A DNA stretch of 64,000 nucleotides from the NCBI RefSeq assembly GCF_040549045.1, contig NZ_JBEWTB010000001.1, positions 1-64,000 on the forward strand, written 5' to 3'. Positions 8,575 through 17,387 of the stretch are shown here, in pieces (the stretch's first letter is position 1; the number at the start of each line of letters is the position of its first letter). This DNA comes from Endozoicomonas sp. NE40. GTDB lineage: Bacteria > Pseudomonadota > Gammaproteobacteria > Pseudomonadales > Endozoicomonadaceae. Below the pieces are notes generated by a model. That model was not told the origin of the DNA and did not search any database. It was given only the letters and a program-made list of their open reading frames with translations. Both the position numbers and the translations under genes were made by a program.

Positions 8575-8617
8575 AGCCCGCCCCGTAACACGATGTTGAA
8601 TCGTCCCGTGGCGGGCT
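8575..8617 (+). terminator. Putative terminator after the DUF2589 cluster
   Basis: An 8-bp GC-rich stem, AGCCCGCC at 8575-8582 and GGCGGGCT at 8610-8617, is followed by TTTC. The 27-nt loop holds its own small stem (ACGAT/ATCGT). The T-run is weak but the position, 12 bp past the stop codon, fits. Confidence 0.5.
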
Positions 8618-8769
8618 TTCCCCTCTCACAACCCCCGGCTTGTGTTGTTTTCCAGAAGCCTCTATTGTCAGCAAGCGTCGTGTTTAACGGTTCACAATAC
8701 GCCTGACGATTTTCTGTGCTGCTCACGTTGCATGCAGTTCATAGTTGAACAATTTTGTTTGACTGTCTT

Positions 8770-8788
8770 ATACCAATCAAAGTTATTA
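8770..8788 (+). repeat. Dispersed repeat ATACCAATCAAAGTTATTA, copy 2
   Basis: These bases are identical to 3414-3432. They are followed at once by a small palindrome (ACAGCA-TAG-ATGCTGT) and lie about 90 bp upstream of the second XRE gene, where they could affect its promoter. Confidence 0.55.
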
Positions 8789-8877
8789 CCTGTTCGGTCT
8801 ACAGCATAGATGCTGTGTTGATCGATACAGTGTAGTCATAGAGTTTACTTGTGGTTTTAGTAATTAAGAGCCTGGTT

Positions 8878-9111
8878 ATGGATAACAATATCGATGTTAC
8901 GATTGACAATATTGGTCATATTTGCCGTCGTATCAGGCGCCTTTCAAAAAGGTCTCAGGAATCCGTGGCGCTGGAACTTGGAGTAGCCACCTCAACCGTA
9001 GAGCGCATAGAAAATGGCAAGGTAGAACCCAGCTTTACTTCACTGATTAAAATGATGACCGTTTATGATTACAAGATTAACCTGCAAAAACAAAATAACC
9101 CTCTGCCTTAG
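8878..9111 (+). CDS. XRE-family HTH regulator, 77 residues
   Basis: A single HTH domain covers about residues 10-70 (ICRRIRRLSKRSQESVALEL, then VATSTVERIENGKVEPS, then SLIKMMTVYDYKI). It resembles the regulator at 5999-6229 throughout, and the two are likely paralogues. I start at the ATG at 8878 with AAGAG upstream rather than at an in-frame GTG at 8851. It leads a second small run: a zinc-ribbon membrane protein (9186) and an exported protein (9453). It probably represses this local unit. Confidence 0.75.
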   Translation: MDNNIDVTIDNIGHICRRIRRLSKRSQESVALELGVATSTVERIENGKVEPSFTSLIKMMTVYDYKINLQKQNNPLP

Positions 9112-9185
9112 CCTGCCGCCGACTTGATACAGGCAGGAGCTATGCAGGAGCTATGCAGGAACGAATAAAAACAGCAGAATTTTAA

Positions 9186-9428
9186 ATGGCAAAAAAACAA
9201 AAACGATGTGTTCGATGTGGATTCCCAGTATACCGGGGCAGTAAGCCAATATTATCTCACAGTCTCAAACATGAGTATTGCAACTATTGTCAGGAGTTAA
9301 TTGATGACAGCAAATACGAAACCTACTTAAACCGTACAAAAGATAAAAAGCGGTTCATGCTTATATCAATAATGCTAATGGCCGTTGTTATTGTGCAATT
9401 AGCATTATGGGTCATTTACCTGAATTAA
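9186..9428 (+). CDS. Small zinc-ribbon membrane protein, 80 residues
   Basis: Two Cys pairs (CVRC at 8-11 and CNYC at 32-35) form a likely zinc ribbon. One membrane segment follows at about 58-78 (LISIMLMAVVIVQLALWVIY). The basic residues before the segment (KDKKR) place the zinc ribbon in the cytoplasm. It lies 74 bp after the second XRE gene. The layout echoes the XRE plus small membrane protein pair at 5999-6457. Function unknown. Confidence 0.55.
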   Translation: MAKKQKRCVRCGFPVYRGSKPILSHSLKHEYCNYCQELIDDSKYETYLNRTKDKKRFMLISIMLMAVVIVQLALWVIYLN

Positions 9429-9452
9429 CAATAAATATAAGAACAATATTTT

Positions 9453-9770
9453 ATGAAACAAACAATCATCTTGTTTTTTATGATTCTTCTATTTCCTGTT
9501 ACAGATTTATACGGAAATGAATTCTACCCATTAACCGAAGAACAAAAATACAATCTCTATTATCACGCAGTAGCAAAGCCCTGCGCAACGGTTATGGGCA
9601 TAAATGAGACCAACATAATTATTGTTATTTCAGCACTGATACAGGACCCTCCCATTGTTTATGGTGAACAACATCAGTGGGATAGTTTTATTAAACGGCA
9701 AAAGCTAAAATGTAGTATGTTCCCTGCCCTGACTTTCTACGAAATTGTGTTTTATAAGTTATTTATTTAG
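9453..9770 (+). CDS. Small exported hypothetical protein, 105 residues
   Basis: The first 21 residues form a signal peptide (a basic start, then IILFFMILLFPVTDLYG). The mature part of about 84 residues has two Cys that could form a disulphide, and no known motif. It follows the zinc-ribbon membrane protein by 24 bp, so co-expression is likely. Immunity proteins of T6SS effectors are often small exported proteins like this, and the frameshifted C58 protease gene converges on it, but that link is speculation. Confidence 0.5.
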   Translation: MKQTIILFFMILLFPVTDLYGNEFYPLTEEQKYNLYYHAVAKPCATVMGINETNIIIVISALIQDPPIVYGEQHQWDSFIKRQKLKCSMFPALTFYEIVFYKLFI

Positions 9771-9829
9771 TCACAAGGGTGATGCTTATAAGTAATTGTA
9801 ATGCCCCTTTGACAACGGGATCGTTCCGT

Positions 9830-10460
9830 TTAATTACCGGGATTGACTGGACATCTGACAAACCAGAACATCCCAGAATGTTTTTTTTCATTTTGATACT
9901 CAGCAAGAAAATAAGCAGGGAAGAATTGAAAAAAATCCTGTTCTTTTTCAAACCAGATTTCTCCGTAGTTTGGTTCAAAGAAACAGGCATCACCCGTTGT
10001 GTAGTCGAAACCACCCAGCCAGACTGCTGCGGCATGCCCTTTTTTTGGGAACACCTGAAGCAAAATAGGCATAGCAATTATAATATTTCATCAGTGTTGT
10101 GATAATACGATACCCGCTATCCCCATAAACAGAAACGGACTGTCCATAAGTCTCCATTACAGGAATCAGTCCGTGCATGGTAAGCCATACTTTAACAGTA
10201 GGCACGTTGCCCTTCTTTTTATTCGAAAAACTGTCCTGGAGGTGTGTCATACTCATCAGCGTGAATCTGTTCAGTTTTCCTGCGCCACAGGAACCCAGAT
10301 GGTTGGCCAGACTGTCATTATGGGCATGGAACTTTACCCAGCTGGCACTCAATGCTGAGCATACGCCAATGCCAAGCCACCGGTTTACTTCCTTTTTATT
10401 CTGTGAAAACTCCCATACGACAATGCCATTATGCTTTCTGGCCAGCTCATACAACTTCAT
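9830..10460 (-). pseudogene. YopT-type (C58) cysteine protease, frameshifted; candidate effector
   Basis: Two overlapping minus-strand frames together encode one protein of about 209 residues. The first (from 10460) has the C58 nucleophile motif GVCSALSASW with Cys34. The second, from about 10040, has GHAAAVWLGG (catalytic His) and FFEPNYGEIWF, matching the family FFDPNFGEF motif with Glu for the usual Asp. The frames join at a run of seven A (plus-strand T 10040-10046); six A would restore the full protein. It is therefore either a broken gene, a sequencing error, or expressed by slippage on the homopolymer. C58 proteases are effectors or toxins acting in host or rival cells. It lies downstream of clpV and the M91 protease gene on the same strand. 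Confidence 0.6.
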
Positions 10461-10589
10461 GTGAAATCACCTGATAAGGATAACGCTAAGGATCAGTAGC
10501 CACATTTCCTTTTTTATAAATCTGAATTTAGGAGATTGTAGCAGATGATTATCAGGCCACTGAACAGACGGTGAGTAAAACCTTCCTCA

Positions 10590-10645
10590 CGCTTATTGTC
10601 AGCTGCAATCCCTTGGTAGCCAAGGCTTGCAGCTGACAATAAGCG
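10590..10645 (-). repeat. Long hairpin, copy B of the dispersed repeat
   Basis: A perfect 19-bp inverted repeat, CGCTTATTGTCAGCTGCAA at 10590-10608 and its complement at 10627-10645, continues almost unbroken through CCTTGG-TAG-CCAAGG (10611-10625). The whole 56 nt can fold as one stem with a 3-nt loop. The core and right flank (10602-10626, 10647-10668) are shared with 5046-5112. It lies past the stop of the M91 gene and may end its transcript, though the T-run is weak. Confidence 0.65.
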
Positions 10646-10695
10646 TTTATTTCAGGCTGAAATCCTCAATTATTTCAGTCACAGATTTCAGCCGG

Positions 10696-11589
10696 TCAAT
10701 AACAGGGCCTCAGCGCAGTTTCTCCATAAGAGACTTTCACCGAGCCGTTCAACAAGGTGTTTTTCGTGACTGACCGCCACTGGTCGCGGATCTTGTTCTC
10801 GCTGATCGGTTCGTCACTCCAGATACCTAACCCTACACACATGTACTCATACAAGGCGGCACTGGTCACCGTGGGAACTCCGTCAAGGGGTTCCGGGTTA
10901 TCCAGCCCCATCTGCAGGCCCCGCCCTGTGTAATAGGCATGAACCAGTTCATGAGCCAGGCCAATGGATTTAGAACGCACCTGCCGGACACCCGTCGTTA
11001 AACCAATAGAGGCACTGTTCTCATTCCACTTCACCCGGGCATGACCACCTTCACCGGGTCGAGTTCTTGCCGCTGGCCATAGAGCTGTCAGCAACACTCT
11101 GACAAGCTTGTCCGCATTGACATTGGTAAAGGGTGCCGGAAACTCGGTAACTCCCATAATCCAGTCCCGGATATGATCCCCGGTGACATTCAGCTGGGAC
11201 GGAGCCGTATTGGGCAGCCCCCGTATATCGTAGACCGGCGTCGCATTGATTTTAGTGGCCAGGCTGTCAATGGTTAAATTGGCACTGGGTACCTGAATAC
11301 AGGCGGACAGCTCTGCCGGAAATCTGTCGGTATAATCAAAAATCGACTGAGCCAGTTTAGTGCGGCTTTTGTCGGAATCCGACATGCATTCGCAACAACT
11401 GCCTGTGGCGGGATGAATCGTACAGTACTTTCTGTTGTTACGATTTGCCATCAGCCCGCTAAATAATGCCTGACCTGCCGTTGTCTGTCCTATTTTATCC
11501 AGAGATCGGGTGACTCTCGTCTGAAAGTTATCATCACCACCAATTTTGACGATCACCAATCCATTCGGGGCAGTATAGTCAATGGCCAT
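10696..11589 (-). CDS. M91 (NleD-like) zinc metalloprotease, candidate T6SS effector
   Basis: 297 residues without a signal peptide. The zinc site HELVH is at residues 213-217 within GLAHELVHAYYTG. The C-terminal motif ENKIRDQW and a final RPCY resemble the (T)EN-xR and RxxY tail of M91/NleD-type proteases. In NleD, M91 activity cuts host MAP kinases; the target here is unknown. A strong ribosome site (AAAGGAG) precedes the ATG. It lies 35 bp downstream of clpV on the same strand, so it is probably co-transcribed with the apparatus, a common place for T6SS cargo. Residues 55-70 hold a Cys cluster (CSDSD context with CCEC). Family call from motifs; effector role inferred. Confidence 0.7.
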   Translation of the reverse strand: MAIDYTAPNGLVIVKIGGDDNFQTRVTRSLDKIGQTTAGQALFSGLMANRNNRKYCTIHPATGSCCECMSDSDKSRTKLAQSIFDYTDRFPAELSACIQVPSANLTIDSLATKINATPVYDIRGLPNTAPSQLNVTGDHIRDWIMGVTEFPAPFTNVNADKLVRVLLTALWPAARTRPGEGGHARVKWNENSASIGLTTGVRQVRSKSIGLAHELVHAYYTGRGLQMGLDNPEPLDGVPTVTSAALYEYMCVGLGIWSDEPISENKIRDQWRSVTKNTLLNGSVKVSYGETALRPCY

Positions 11590-11624
11590 TGGGTTCTCCT
11601 TTCCCGGGTATTGTCCGTTAATGG

Positions 11625-14312
11625 TTAATCGAGCTGATACTCAAAAGCGCCCTGTTCATCCACTGCAATATGGACTTTGCTGATGGGTTCATCGTCTGCC
11701 ATTCTGGCCAGACAGGCACCGGCCAGTTCCGGCAGCAGCGAACGCGAGAGAATGTTCTCAATATTACGGGCGCCGGTGTCCGCTTCCTGACAGCGGGCAA
11801 CAATATGAATCAAAAGGTCTTCATCGTAGCTGAAGGCTGCGCCGTAATGTTCCTTAATCCGCTTTTCAATCTTGCGCATAGTCATGGCGCAGATTTTCAT
11901 CAGGTTTTCATCGTCCAGCGGGTAATAGGAGATCAGCGTTGTACGACCGAGAAAGGCGGGTTTGAAGTGTTTCAACAGCTGGGGACGAATATTATCCAGC
12001 AGAACCTCAGGCTCCGGCTTTTCCTCCACCTGATTCATAATGGCGCGGATCGCGTCTTCACCCGCGTTAGAGGTCATGATGATGACACAGTTTCTGAAGT
12101 CGATATTCCTGCCCTCCCCGTCCTTGATGGTGCCTTTGTCGAACAGGTTGTAGAAAATATCCTGCACGCCGGGGTGAGCCTTTTCCATTTCATCCAGCAG
12201 AATAATGGAGTGCGGTTTGCGCCGGGCGGCTTCGGTTAAAACACCGCCTTCACCGTAGCCAACATAGCCCGGAGGTGAGCCCAGCAACATCGAGACCTTA
12301 TGCTCCTCCTTGAACTCGGACATATTGATCACAGTAATGTTCTGCTCGCCTCCATAGAGCTGGTCCGCCAGGGTCAAAGCCGTTTCGGTTTTACCGACGC
12401 CGCTGGTGCCAACAAACAGAAAGACACCCACCGGCTTGCGCTGATCGTTCAAACCGGCCCGGCTGGTCTGAACAGCCTGAGCCACGGCTTCCAGCGCATG
12501 ATCCTGACCAATCACCCGTTGTCGCATTCTGTCTGCCAGCTGTCGTACTGCATTAATTTCATCGCTGACCATTTTGCCCACTGGAATGCCGGTCCAGTTC
12601 GCCGCCACTTCCGCAACCGCCTGCTGGTCAACACAAGCCTGCATCAGCGGTTGTTGCCCCTGAATCGTCGACAGCTCTGTGGTCAGTTCCTGTAACTGTT
12701 CTTTCAGTTTGCTTCGTTCTTCATCGGTCAGGCATTGAGTGTCGGGGTCATCTTCGTTTTCACTGGCCTGAGACGATCCCCTGAGGTAATCGTCGTCAAT
12801 CTGCTGACGTACAGTGCGAATCTCGCTGATCAGTTCCTGCTCTTTCTGCCATTGCGCTTCCAGTTCAATCAACTGATCCTGAGCAAGATTTTTCTGTTCA
12901 TTCAATGCCAGCAGACGTTCACTGTGCAGCGCTTCTGCCGCCTGCTCTCTGTTCAGCATCGCCAGCGTAGTGTCAGCGGTCTGAATGCGCCGGCGGGCAT
13001 CTTCAATGGCACCGGGCGTTGCCGACTGGCTCAGTGCCACCCTGGCACAGGCGGTATCGAGCAAGCTGACAGATTTATCCGGAAGCTGTCGTCCGGCAAT
13101 ATAGCGATGGGAAATTTTGACCGATGCTTCAATGGCTTCATCAAGAATACGTACCTTGTGATGTTCCTGCAGCGAGGCAGAAATCCCCCGCATCATATTA
13201 ATGGCGGTCTCTTCATCGGGTTCTTCAATTTTCACTAGCTGAAAACGGCGGGTCAGTGCCGGGTCACGTTCAAAGTATTTTTTATACTCAGCCCAGGTGG
13301 TGGCGGCAATGGTTCTTAACTCACCACGGGCCAGCGCCGGCTTCAGCAGATTGGCGGCATCACCCTGTCCTTCCTTGCCCCCGGCACCGATGAGCGTATG
13401 AGCCTCGTCAATAAACAGAATGATGGGAACCGGCGACGCTTTCACTTCTTCAATCACCGACTTAAGACGGTTTTCAAACTCACCCTTAACACTGGCACCC
13501 GCCTGCAACAGCCCCAGGTCCAGCGTACGAACCACCACACCTTTTAACGGGTCAGGCACATCGTCGCTGGCAATACGCAGCACAAAACCTTCAACCACCG
13601 CCGTCTTTCCGACCCCGGCTTCACCGGTAAAGATAGGGTTGTTCTGTCGCCTTCTCAGCAGAATATCAATACACTGTCGAATCTCTTCATCCCTGCCCAG
13701 TACCGGATCAATCTCGCCACTGGCTGCCCGGGCTGTCAGGTTAATGGTGTATTTATCCAGCGCGGGGGTTTTAGTGGCTTTGCCATCTGCTGAACTCACG
13801 CCGTCGCCCGAAGCAGCGGCAACTGTCTGCGCCGATTCCGCCGTGGTGCCAACCCTGGCCCGGGCCGTTTCCCGAATGGATTCCCCGGCCAGATCCCGCA
13901 ATACCTCGCAGTGTTCCTGCAACTGTCGTCTGGATTGGTCATCCAGCATTAACGCGGCCAGCAGATGACCGGACGTAATCTGGTCATGACCGCAATCCAC
14001 CGAAGCAATCATCCAGGCATTTTTTGCCGCATCGACAATAGCGGGCGACAGCGCCGCTGGCCGGCTGCTGCCACTTTTAAACCGGGCCACGGCGGCAGCC
14101 AGCTGTCTGGCCAGGGCAGAAGGGTCAACCTCGTGCAGTTCAAGCAGGCTGTAGAAGTCGGTGTCACTCCGGTCCATCAGCTTCAGCAGCCAGTGTTCCA
14201 CTTCAACATTGTACTGATTGTGTGCCAGACACAGACCGGCAGCGCCCTCCAGGGCTTCGCGCAGTACTGGCGACATTTTTTCGACAAGAGCCTTGAGGTT
14301 CAGCGTAATCAT
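11625..14312 (-). CDS. tssH: T6SS AAA+ ATPase TssH (ClpV)
   Basis: 895 residues, the usual ClpV length. Residues 1-150 form the Clp N domain that binds the sheath protein TssC. AAA module 1 has Walker A GEAGVGKT near residue 235 and Walker B ILFIDEAHTLIGAG. A coiled middle domain follows (430-560), rich in Gln and Glu. AAA module 2 has Walker A GTSGVGKT near residue 635, LLDEMEKAH, and the pore motif GYVGYGEGG. It works in the cytoplasm, where it disassembles the contracted TssB/C sheath for reuse. It follows tssG by 83 bp, and an M91 protease gene follows it by 35 bp. Confidence 0.97.
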   Translation of the reverse strand: MITLNLKALVEKMSPVLREALEGAAGLCLAHNQYNVEVEHWLLKLMDRSDTDFYSLLELHEVDPSALARQLAAAVARFKSGSSRPAALSPAIVDAAKNAWMIASVDCGHDQITSGHLLAALMLDDQSRRQLQEHCEVLRDLAGESIRETARARVGTTAESAQTVAAASGDGVSSADGKATKTPALDKYTINLTARAASGEIDPVLGRDEEIRQCIDILLRRRQNNPIFTGEAGVGKTAVVEGFVLRIASDDVPDPLKGVVVRTLDLGLLQAGASVKGEFENRLKSVIEEVKASPVPIILFIDEAHTLIGAGGKEGQGDAANLLKPALARGELRTIAATTWAEYKKYFERDPALTRRFQLVKIEEPDEETAINMMRGISASLQEHHKVRILDEAIEASVKISHRYIAGRQLPDKSVSLLDTACARVALSQSATPGAIEDARRRIQTADTTLAMLNREQAAEALHSERLLALNEQKNLAQDQLIELEAQWQKEQELISEIRTVRQQIDDDYLRGSSQASENEDDPDTQCLTDEERSKLKEQLQELTTELSTIQGQQPLMQACVDQQAVAEVAANWTGIPVGKMVSDEINAVRQLADRMRQRVIGQDHALEAVAQAVQTSRAGLNDQRKPVGVFLFVGTSGVGKTETALTLADQLYGGEQNITVINMSEFKEEHKVSMLLGSPPGYVGYGEGGVLTEAARRKPHSIILLDEMEKAHPGVQDIFYNLFDKGTIKDGEGRNIDFRNCVIIMTSNAGEDAIRAIMNQVEEKPEPEVLLDNIRPQLLKHFKPAFLGRTTLISYYPLDDENLMKICAMTMRKIEKRIKEHYGAAFSYDEDLLIHIVARCQEADTGARNIENILSRSLLPELAGACLARMADDEPISKVHIAVDEQGAFEYQLD

Positions 14313-14395
14313 CTGGAGTTCCCTTCCCTGTTCTGCCCGGGTTATTGTTATGGGTGATCGCTATAGGTAACCATTGCTTTAGGTAATCATTGTGG

Positions 14396-15499
14396 TTATC
14401 CGGCGGCTGTTATGGTGATCATCTGATCATTAACTTGATCACTTTTCAGACGACTATTCAAGCCCAGCATCGGGTAATAATCTTCGGTCTGGGTGAGCTG
14501 TAAAGGTTGCAGTTCCTGCTGCTTCACCTGTATATGGATATCAAAGTCCAGCTCATGTCCGGCAAACATGTTTACCAGCGAACGCAAGGCTTCCAGCCTG
14601 CGACTGCCGGGCAGAAAATCCATATACTGACGGTAGGGCATCGGCTCCAGCACAATCCGGAAGCGGCTCTGAACCTGCCAGCTTTCCTGCCCCAGAACCA
14701 CATTCCTGCCCAGTACATTATTCACCCCTTTATAACGGTTGGAGGGGCCGGGCATCCGGGTCTGTAAATCCGGGGGAATCGCGTTCCAGTCACCAATAAA
14801 CTGTTCTATTTCCGCCTGTAAGCCAAAGTGGTGACGGATGGCACTTTTCAGAGCCATGGCAGACGGTACGCTGCGCCCCAGTAGCCCCGCCATACCTCCG
14901 GCAATATCGTCTGACAATGACGTCCGGTTCTGCAATCCCGGCAGCCCAAGGCCTGCCAGTGATTTAATGGCCTGGCTGTACACGTCACTGCCAGCCTGAT
15001 TGCTGCCACGCCTCTGTCGTTCAAACTGAACCGGCAGCTGATACTTGACCCAGGCCCGGTAAAACAGCGACAGAGTGCGGTGATGAAAAAGATCAAGAAA
15101 ATCCCGCAAGCCACGGTTTCTGGCTTTCAGCTCTTTCAGCACTGTTTCGCTGTAATGTTGTGGCAACACACCCTGACTGCCCACCAGTCCCATAAACGAC
15201 ACTTCCATACGCCACTGGTGCCGGTTCTCCGGGTCGGGTGTCTGTTCCTGTTCCTGAACCTTCAGGCGCACGATATCGGTGGCAGAAAAAGCCAGACCCG
15301 GTGACGCATGAAAATGTACAAACTCTTTATGGGGCGGGGCCAGTTCCGCCACAGGCTGGCTGGCAAATTTTTCCCGGCGTGATTTATCGGTACGACTGAT
15401 GACTTCCAGTAACCGGACCGCCTGAAAGAAATCAAACTGTTGCGGTTTTGCTTTCAATCTTTCGGCGGTGTTCACGCTGGTCGCTGTCTTTATCGTCAT
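14396..15499 (-). CDS. tssG: T6SS baseplate protein TssG
   Basis: 367 residues, matching TssG (ImpH/VasB). The start region (FDFFQAVRLLEVISR) and LDLFHHRTLSLFYRAWVKYQ are characteristic. TssG forms the baseplate wedge with TssE and TssF, around the VgrG hub. Its start overlaps the end of tssF by 4 bp (ATGA), indicating translational coupling. No signal peptide; the protein is cytoplasmic. Confidence 0.95.
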   Translation of the reverse strand: MTIKTATSVNTAERLKAKPQQFDFFQAVRLLEVISRTDKSRREKFASQPVAELAPPHKEFVHFHASPGLAFSATDIVRLKVQEQEQTPDPENRHQWRMEVSFMGLVGSQGVLPQHYSETVLKELKARNRGLRDFLDLFHHRTLSLFYRAWVKYQLPVQFERQRRGSNQAGSDVYSQAIKSLAGLGLPGLQNRTSLSDDIAGGMAGLLGRSVPSAMALKSAIRHHFGLQAEIEQFIGDWNAIPPDLQTRMPGPSNRYKGVNNVLGRNVVLGQESWQVQSRFRIVLEPMPYRQYMDFLPGSRRLEALRSLVNMFAGHELDFDIHIQVKQQELQPLQLTQTEDYYPMLGLNSRLKSDQVNDQMITITAAG

Positions 15500-17328
15500 A
15501 AAAGCGCCTTATCCCCTGCCCTGGGCGGCCAGCGTTTAAACTCACCCTCTTGCCCGGTCAGGGTGACAATCAAACGTACGAAAGAGTTGATGCTGCAATA
15601 AGCCCCGAGAAACCGCTCAATCACCGAACTGAACAACAGTGGGCTGGTTCCCGCCAGCATCATGGTGTCGAGTTCCAGTTCCACTTCCGTTCCCCGGCAC
15701 AGGGCAACCGTATTGTCGATGGGAATGGGTGCCGTAATCGTTCGGGTATCCATAGAGCGCACTGACTCGATCAGATTTCTGGAGCTGGCAGTCTCCCTGA
15801 AATTGTACAGCCTCAGTATCTCCTTAAACGCCTCGCAGGACTCTGTCCCCCGGCTGAGCGAGAGAACGTTCAAATTCAGATGGGAAATCAGCCGCCAGTA
15901 AGCCCCTTCTTTCATCGGTGGTCGTACGACACTGGTAGGTGGCGTGATACTGCTGATCCGCTCCGTGGGCGCATCACCATCCACAATAAAAAAGCCCGGT
16001 TGCCCGCCACCGGAAGGCAGCTTTTTCGGGTAGTTGCGGTTGGTACACAGTGTTTGCAGATGCAGAACGCCTTCTTTCTCCGCAAAAGGGTTAAACTCCA
16101 GGTCAACCAGACGGATGCTGACATCACTGGCGTGTTCATTAAAATGCTCACCCTCCAGCACCCCGCGCCGACGGGTCATCCAGAACGCCGACTGCCCGGA
16201 TTCAGCCTGCTGGTGCCGGTAACTGTAAAACGGCGTAAACTCCCGAATCTTGCCACTGGTATCGCTGCTGGTAACAGAATTAATCGACCAGATTTCCAGC
16301 TCTTCCCGACGACGAATGTCGGCTACTACCGGATATTCATAGCGGGCATGGTCAAGGGCCACCGGTTCAGCACGCATGGGAAACAGGTTGGTGGCGGGGG
16401 TGCAGCCCATGGCGAAAAAACTGGCAGACAGTTGCTGTTCCAGTTCGTCGGCACTCTCTTCAAGGTAAAGGTACAGGTGAAACTGCTGACTGTCGTTGTC
16501 TTTCAGGGCATCATCCAGACCGTTAATGTCGATAAATAAAAACTTCTCCGGAAAGACAAAGTACTCGGTCAGCAGCCGATAGCCGGGAAAGGCGTTATCG
16601 GGATAGGGAATCAGGCCCTCTTCTTCGGCAAACCCCACTGCTTCAATCAGCTCCGGGTCCAGGTACACCGGGTGCGGGTCGTTATCATCCCGGGCGACCA
16701 CCATCCGCACTGCTTTTGTCAGCAACAGGTCATACAACGGGTAAACGTGCTGGGGCTGGCCTTTCAGAAAAAACCTCAGGCTGTCCCCCATGGCTTCAGC
16801 AACCACAGACTCCTCTCCCAGGGTGGAAAAGGCCAGCTTCAGCACCGCGTTAGCGTCCGTCACCTGATTAGAGCCCGGCGCAATAAACGGCCGGGGCATC
16901 AGGCTGGCACTGTCCAGCTTTACGGCGGGAATGATGACATCGTAACAGGTTGAATAACGACAGCCATTGCCAGACACCTGTTCAGTATCCAGCAGAGTGC
17001 CGGATGCCACCACGGCAGGCGCGTCCAGCAATGCTTCCGGCTCAAACTGAAGGATTGTCATGGAGGGAAAGGGGCGCAGATAATGGGGATAAAGCGTTTC
17101 CAGCATGGCTTCAGTCAGCTCCGGAAACTCATCGTCCAGCTTCTGCTGAATCCGCGCATTCAGATAAGCGACCCCGGACAACAGTTGTGCCACCAGGGGG
17201 TCTTCAACCGTATCGGTATCCAGCTGCAAGGCACCGGCCACCGAAGGGTGGCGCCGGGCAAACTCACCGGCCGACTGTTGTATAAACGCCAGTTCCTTCT
17301 CGTACAACGGCAGTAGTTTTTCGCTCAT
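15496..17328 (-). CDS. tssF: T6SS baseplate protein TssF
   Basis: 610 residues, the normal length for TssF (ImpG/VasA). The N-terminus (LLPLYEKELAFIQQSAGEFA, then AYLNARIQQKLDDEFPELTE) and LYPHYLRPFPSM are classic family signatures. TssF is the largest wedge subunit of the baseplate and binds TssG and TssE in the cytoplasm. It is the second gene of tssE-F-G-H and overlaps tssG by 4 bp. Confidence 0.96.
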   Translation of the reverse strand: MSEKLLPLYEKELAFIQQSAGEFARRHPSVAGALQLDTDTVEDPLVAQLLSGVAYLNARIQQKLDDEFPELTEAMLETLYPHYLRPFPSMTILQFEPEALLDAPAVVASGTLLDTEQVSGNGCRYSTCYDVIIPAVKLDSASLMPRPFIAPGSNQVTDANAVLKLAFSTLGEESVVAEAMGDSLRFFLKGQPQHVYPLYDLLLTKAVRMVVARDDNDPHPVYLDPELIEAVGFAEEEGLIPYPDNAFPGYRLLTEYFVFPEKFLFIDINGLDDALKDNDSQQFHLYLYLEESADELEQQLSASFFAMGCTPATNLFPMRAEPVALDHARYEYPVVADIRRREELEIWSINSVTSSDTSGKIREFTPFYSYRHQQAESGQSAFWMTRRRGVLEGEHFNEHASDVSIRLVDLEFNPFAEKEGVLHLQTLCTNRNYPKKLPSGGGQPGFFIVDGDAPTERISSITPPTSVVRPPMKEGAYWRLISHLNLNVLSLSRGTESCEAFKEILRLYNFRETASSRNLIESVRSMDTRTITAPIPIDNTVALCRGTEVELELDTMMLAGTSPLLFSSVIERFLGAYCSINSFVRLIVTLTGQEGEFKRWPPRAGDKALL

Positions 17329-17387
17329 TATTATCCTTATGACTGCTGTTATTCCTGAGCCCTGTCCTTGTCCTTTCCTGCCAGAGC

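Noticed and set aside
9763..10102. Plus-strand and third-frame small proteins over the C58 gene
   Set aside because: Only the two minus-strand frames carrying protease motifs make sense; the others are shadows.
13420..14357. Long open frames antisense to clpV
   Set aside because: They are shadows of a clearly conserved gene on the other strand, with no ribosome sites or recognisable products.
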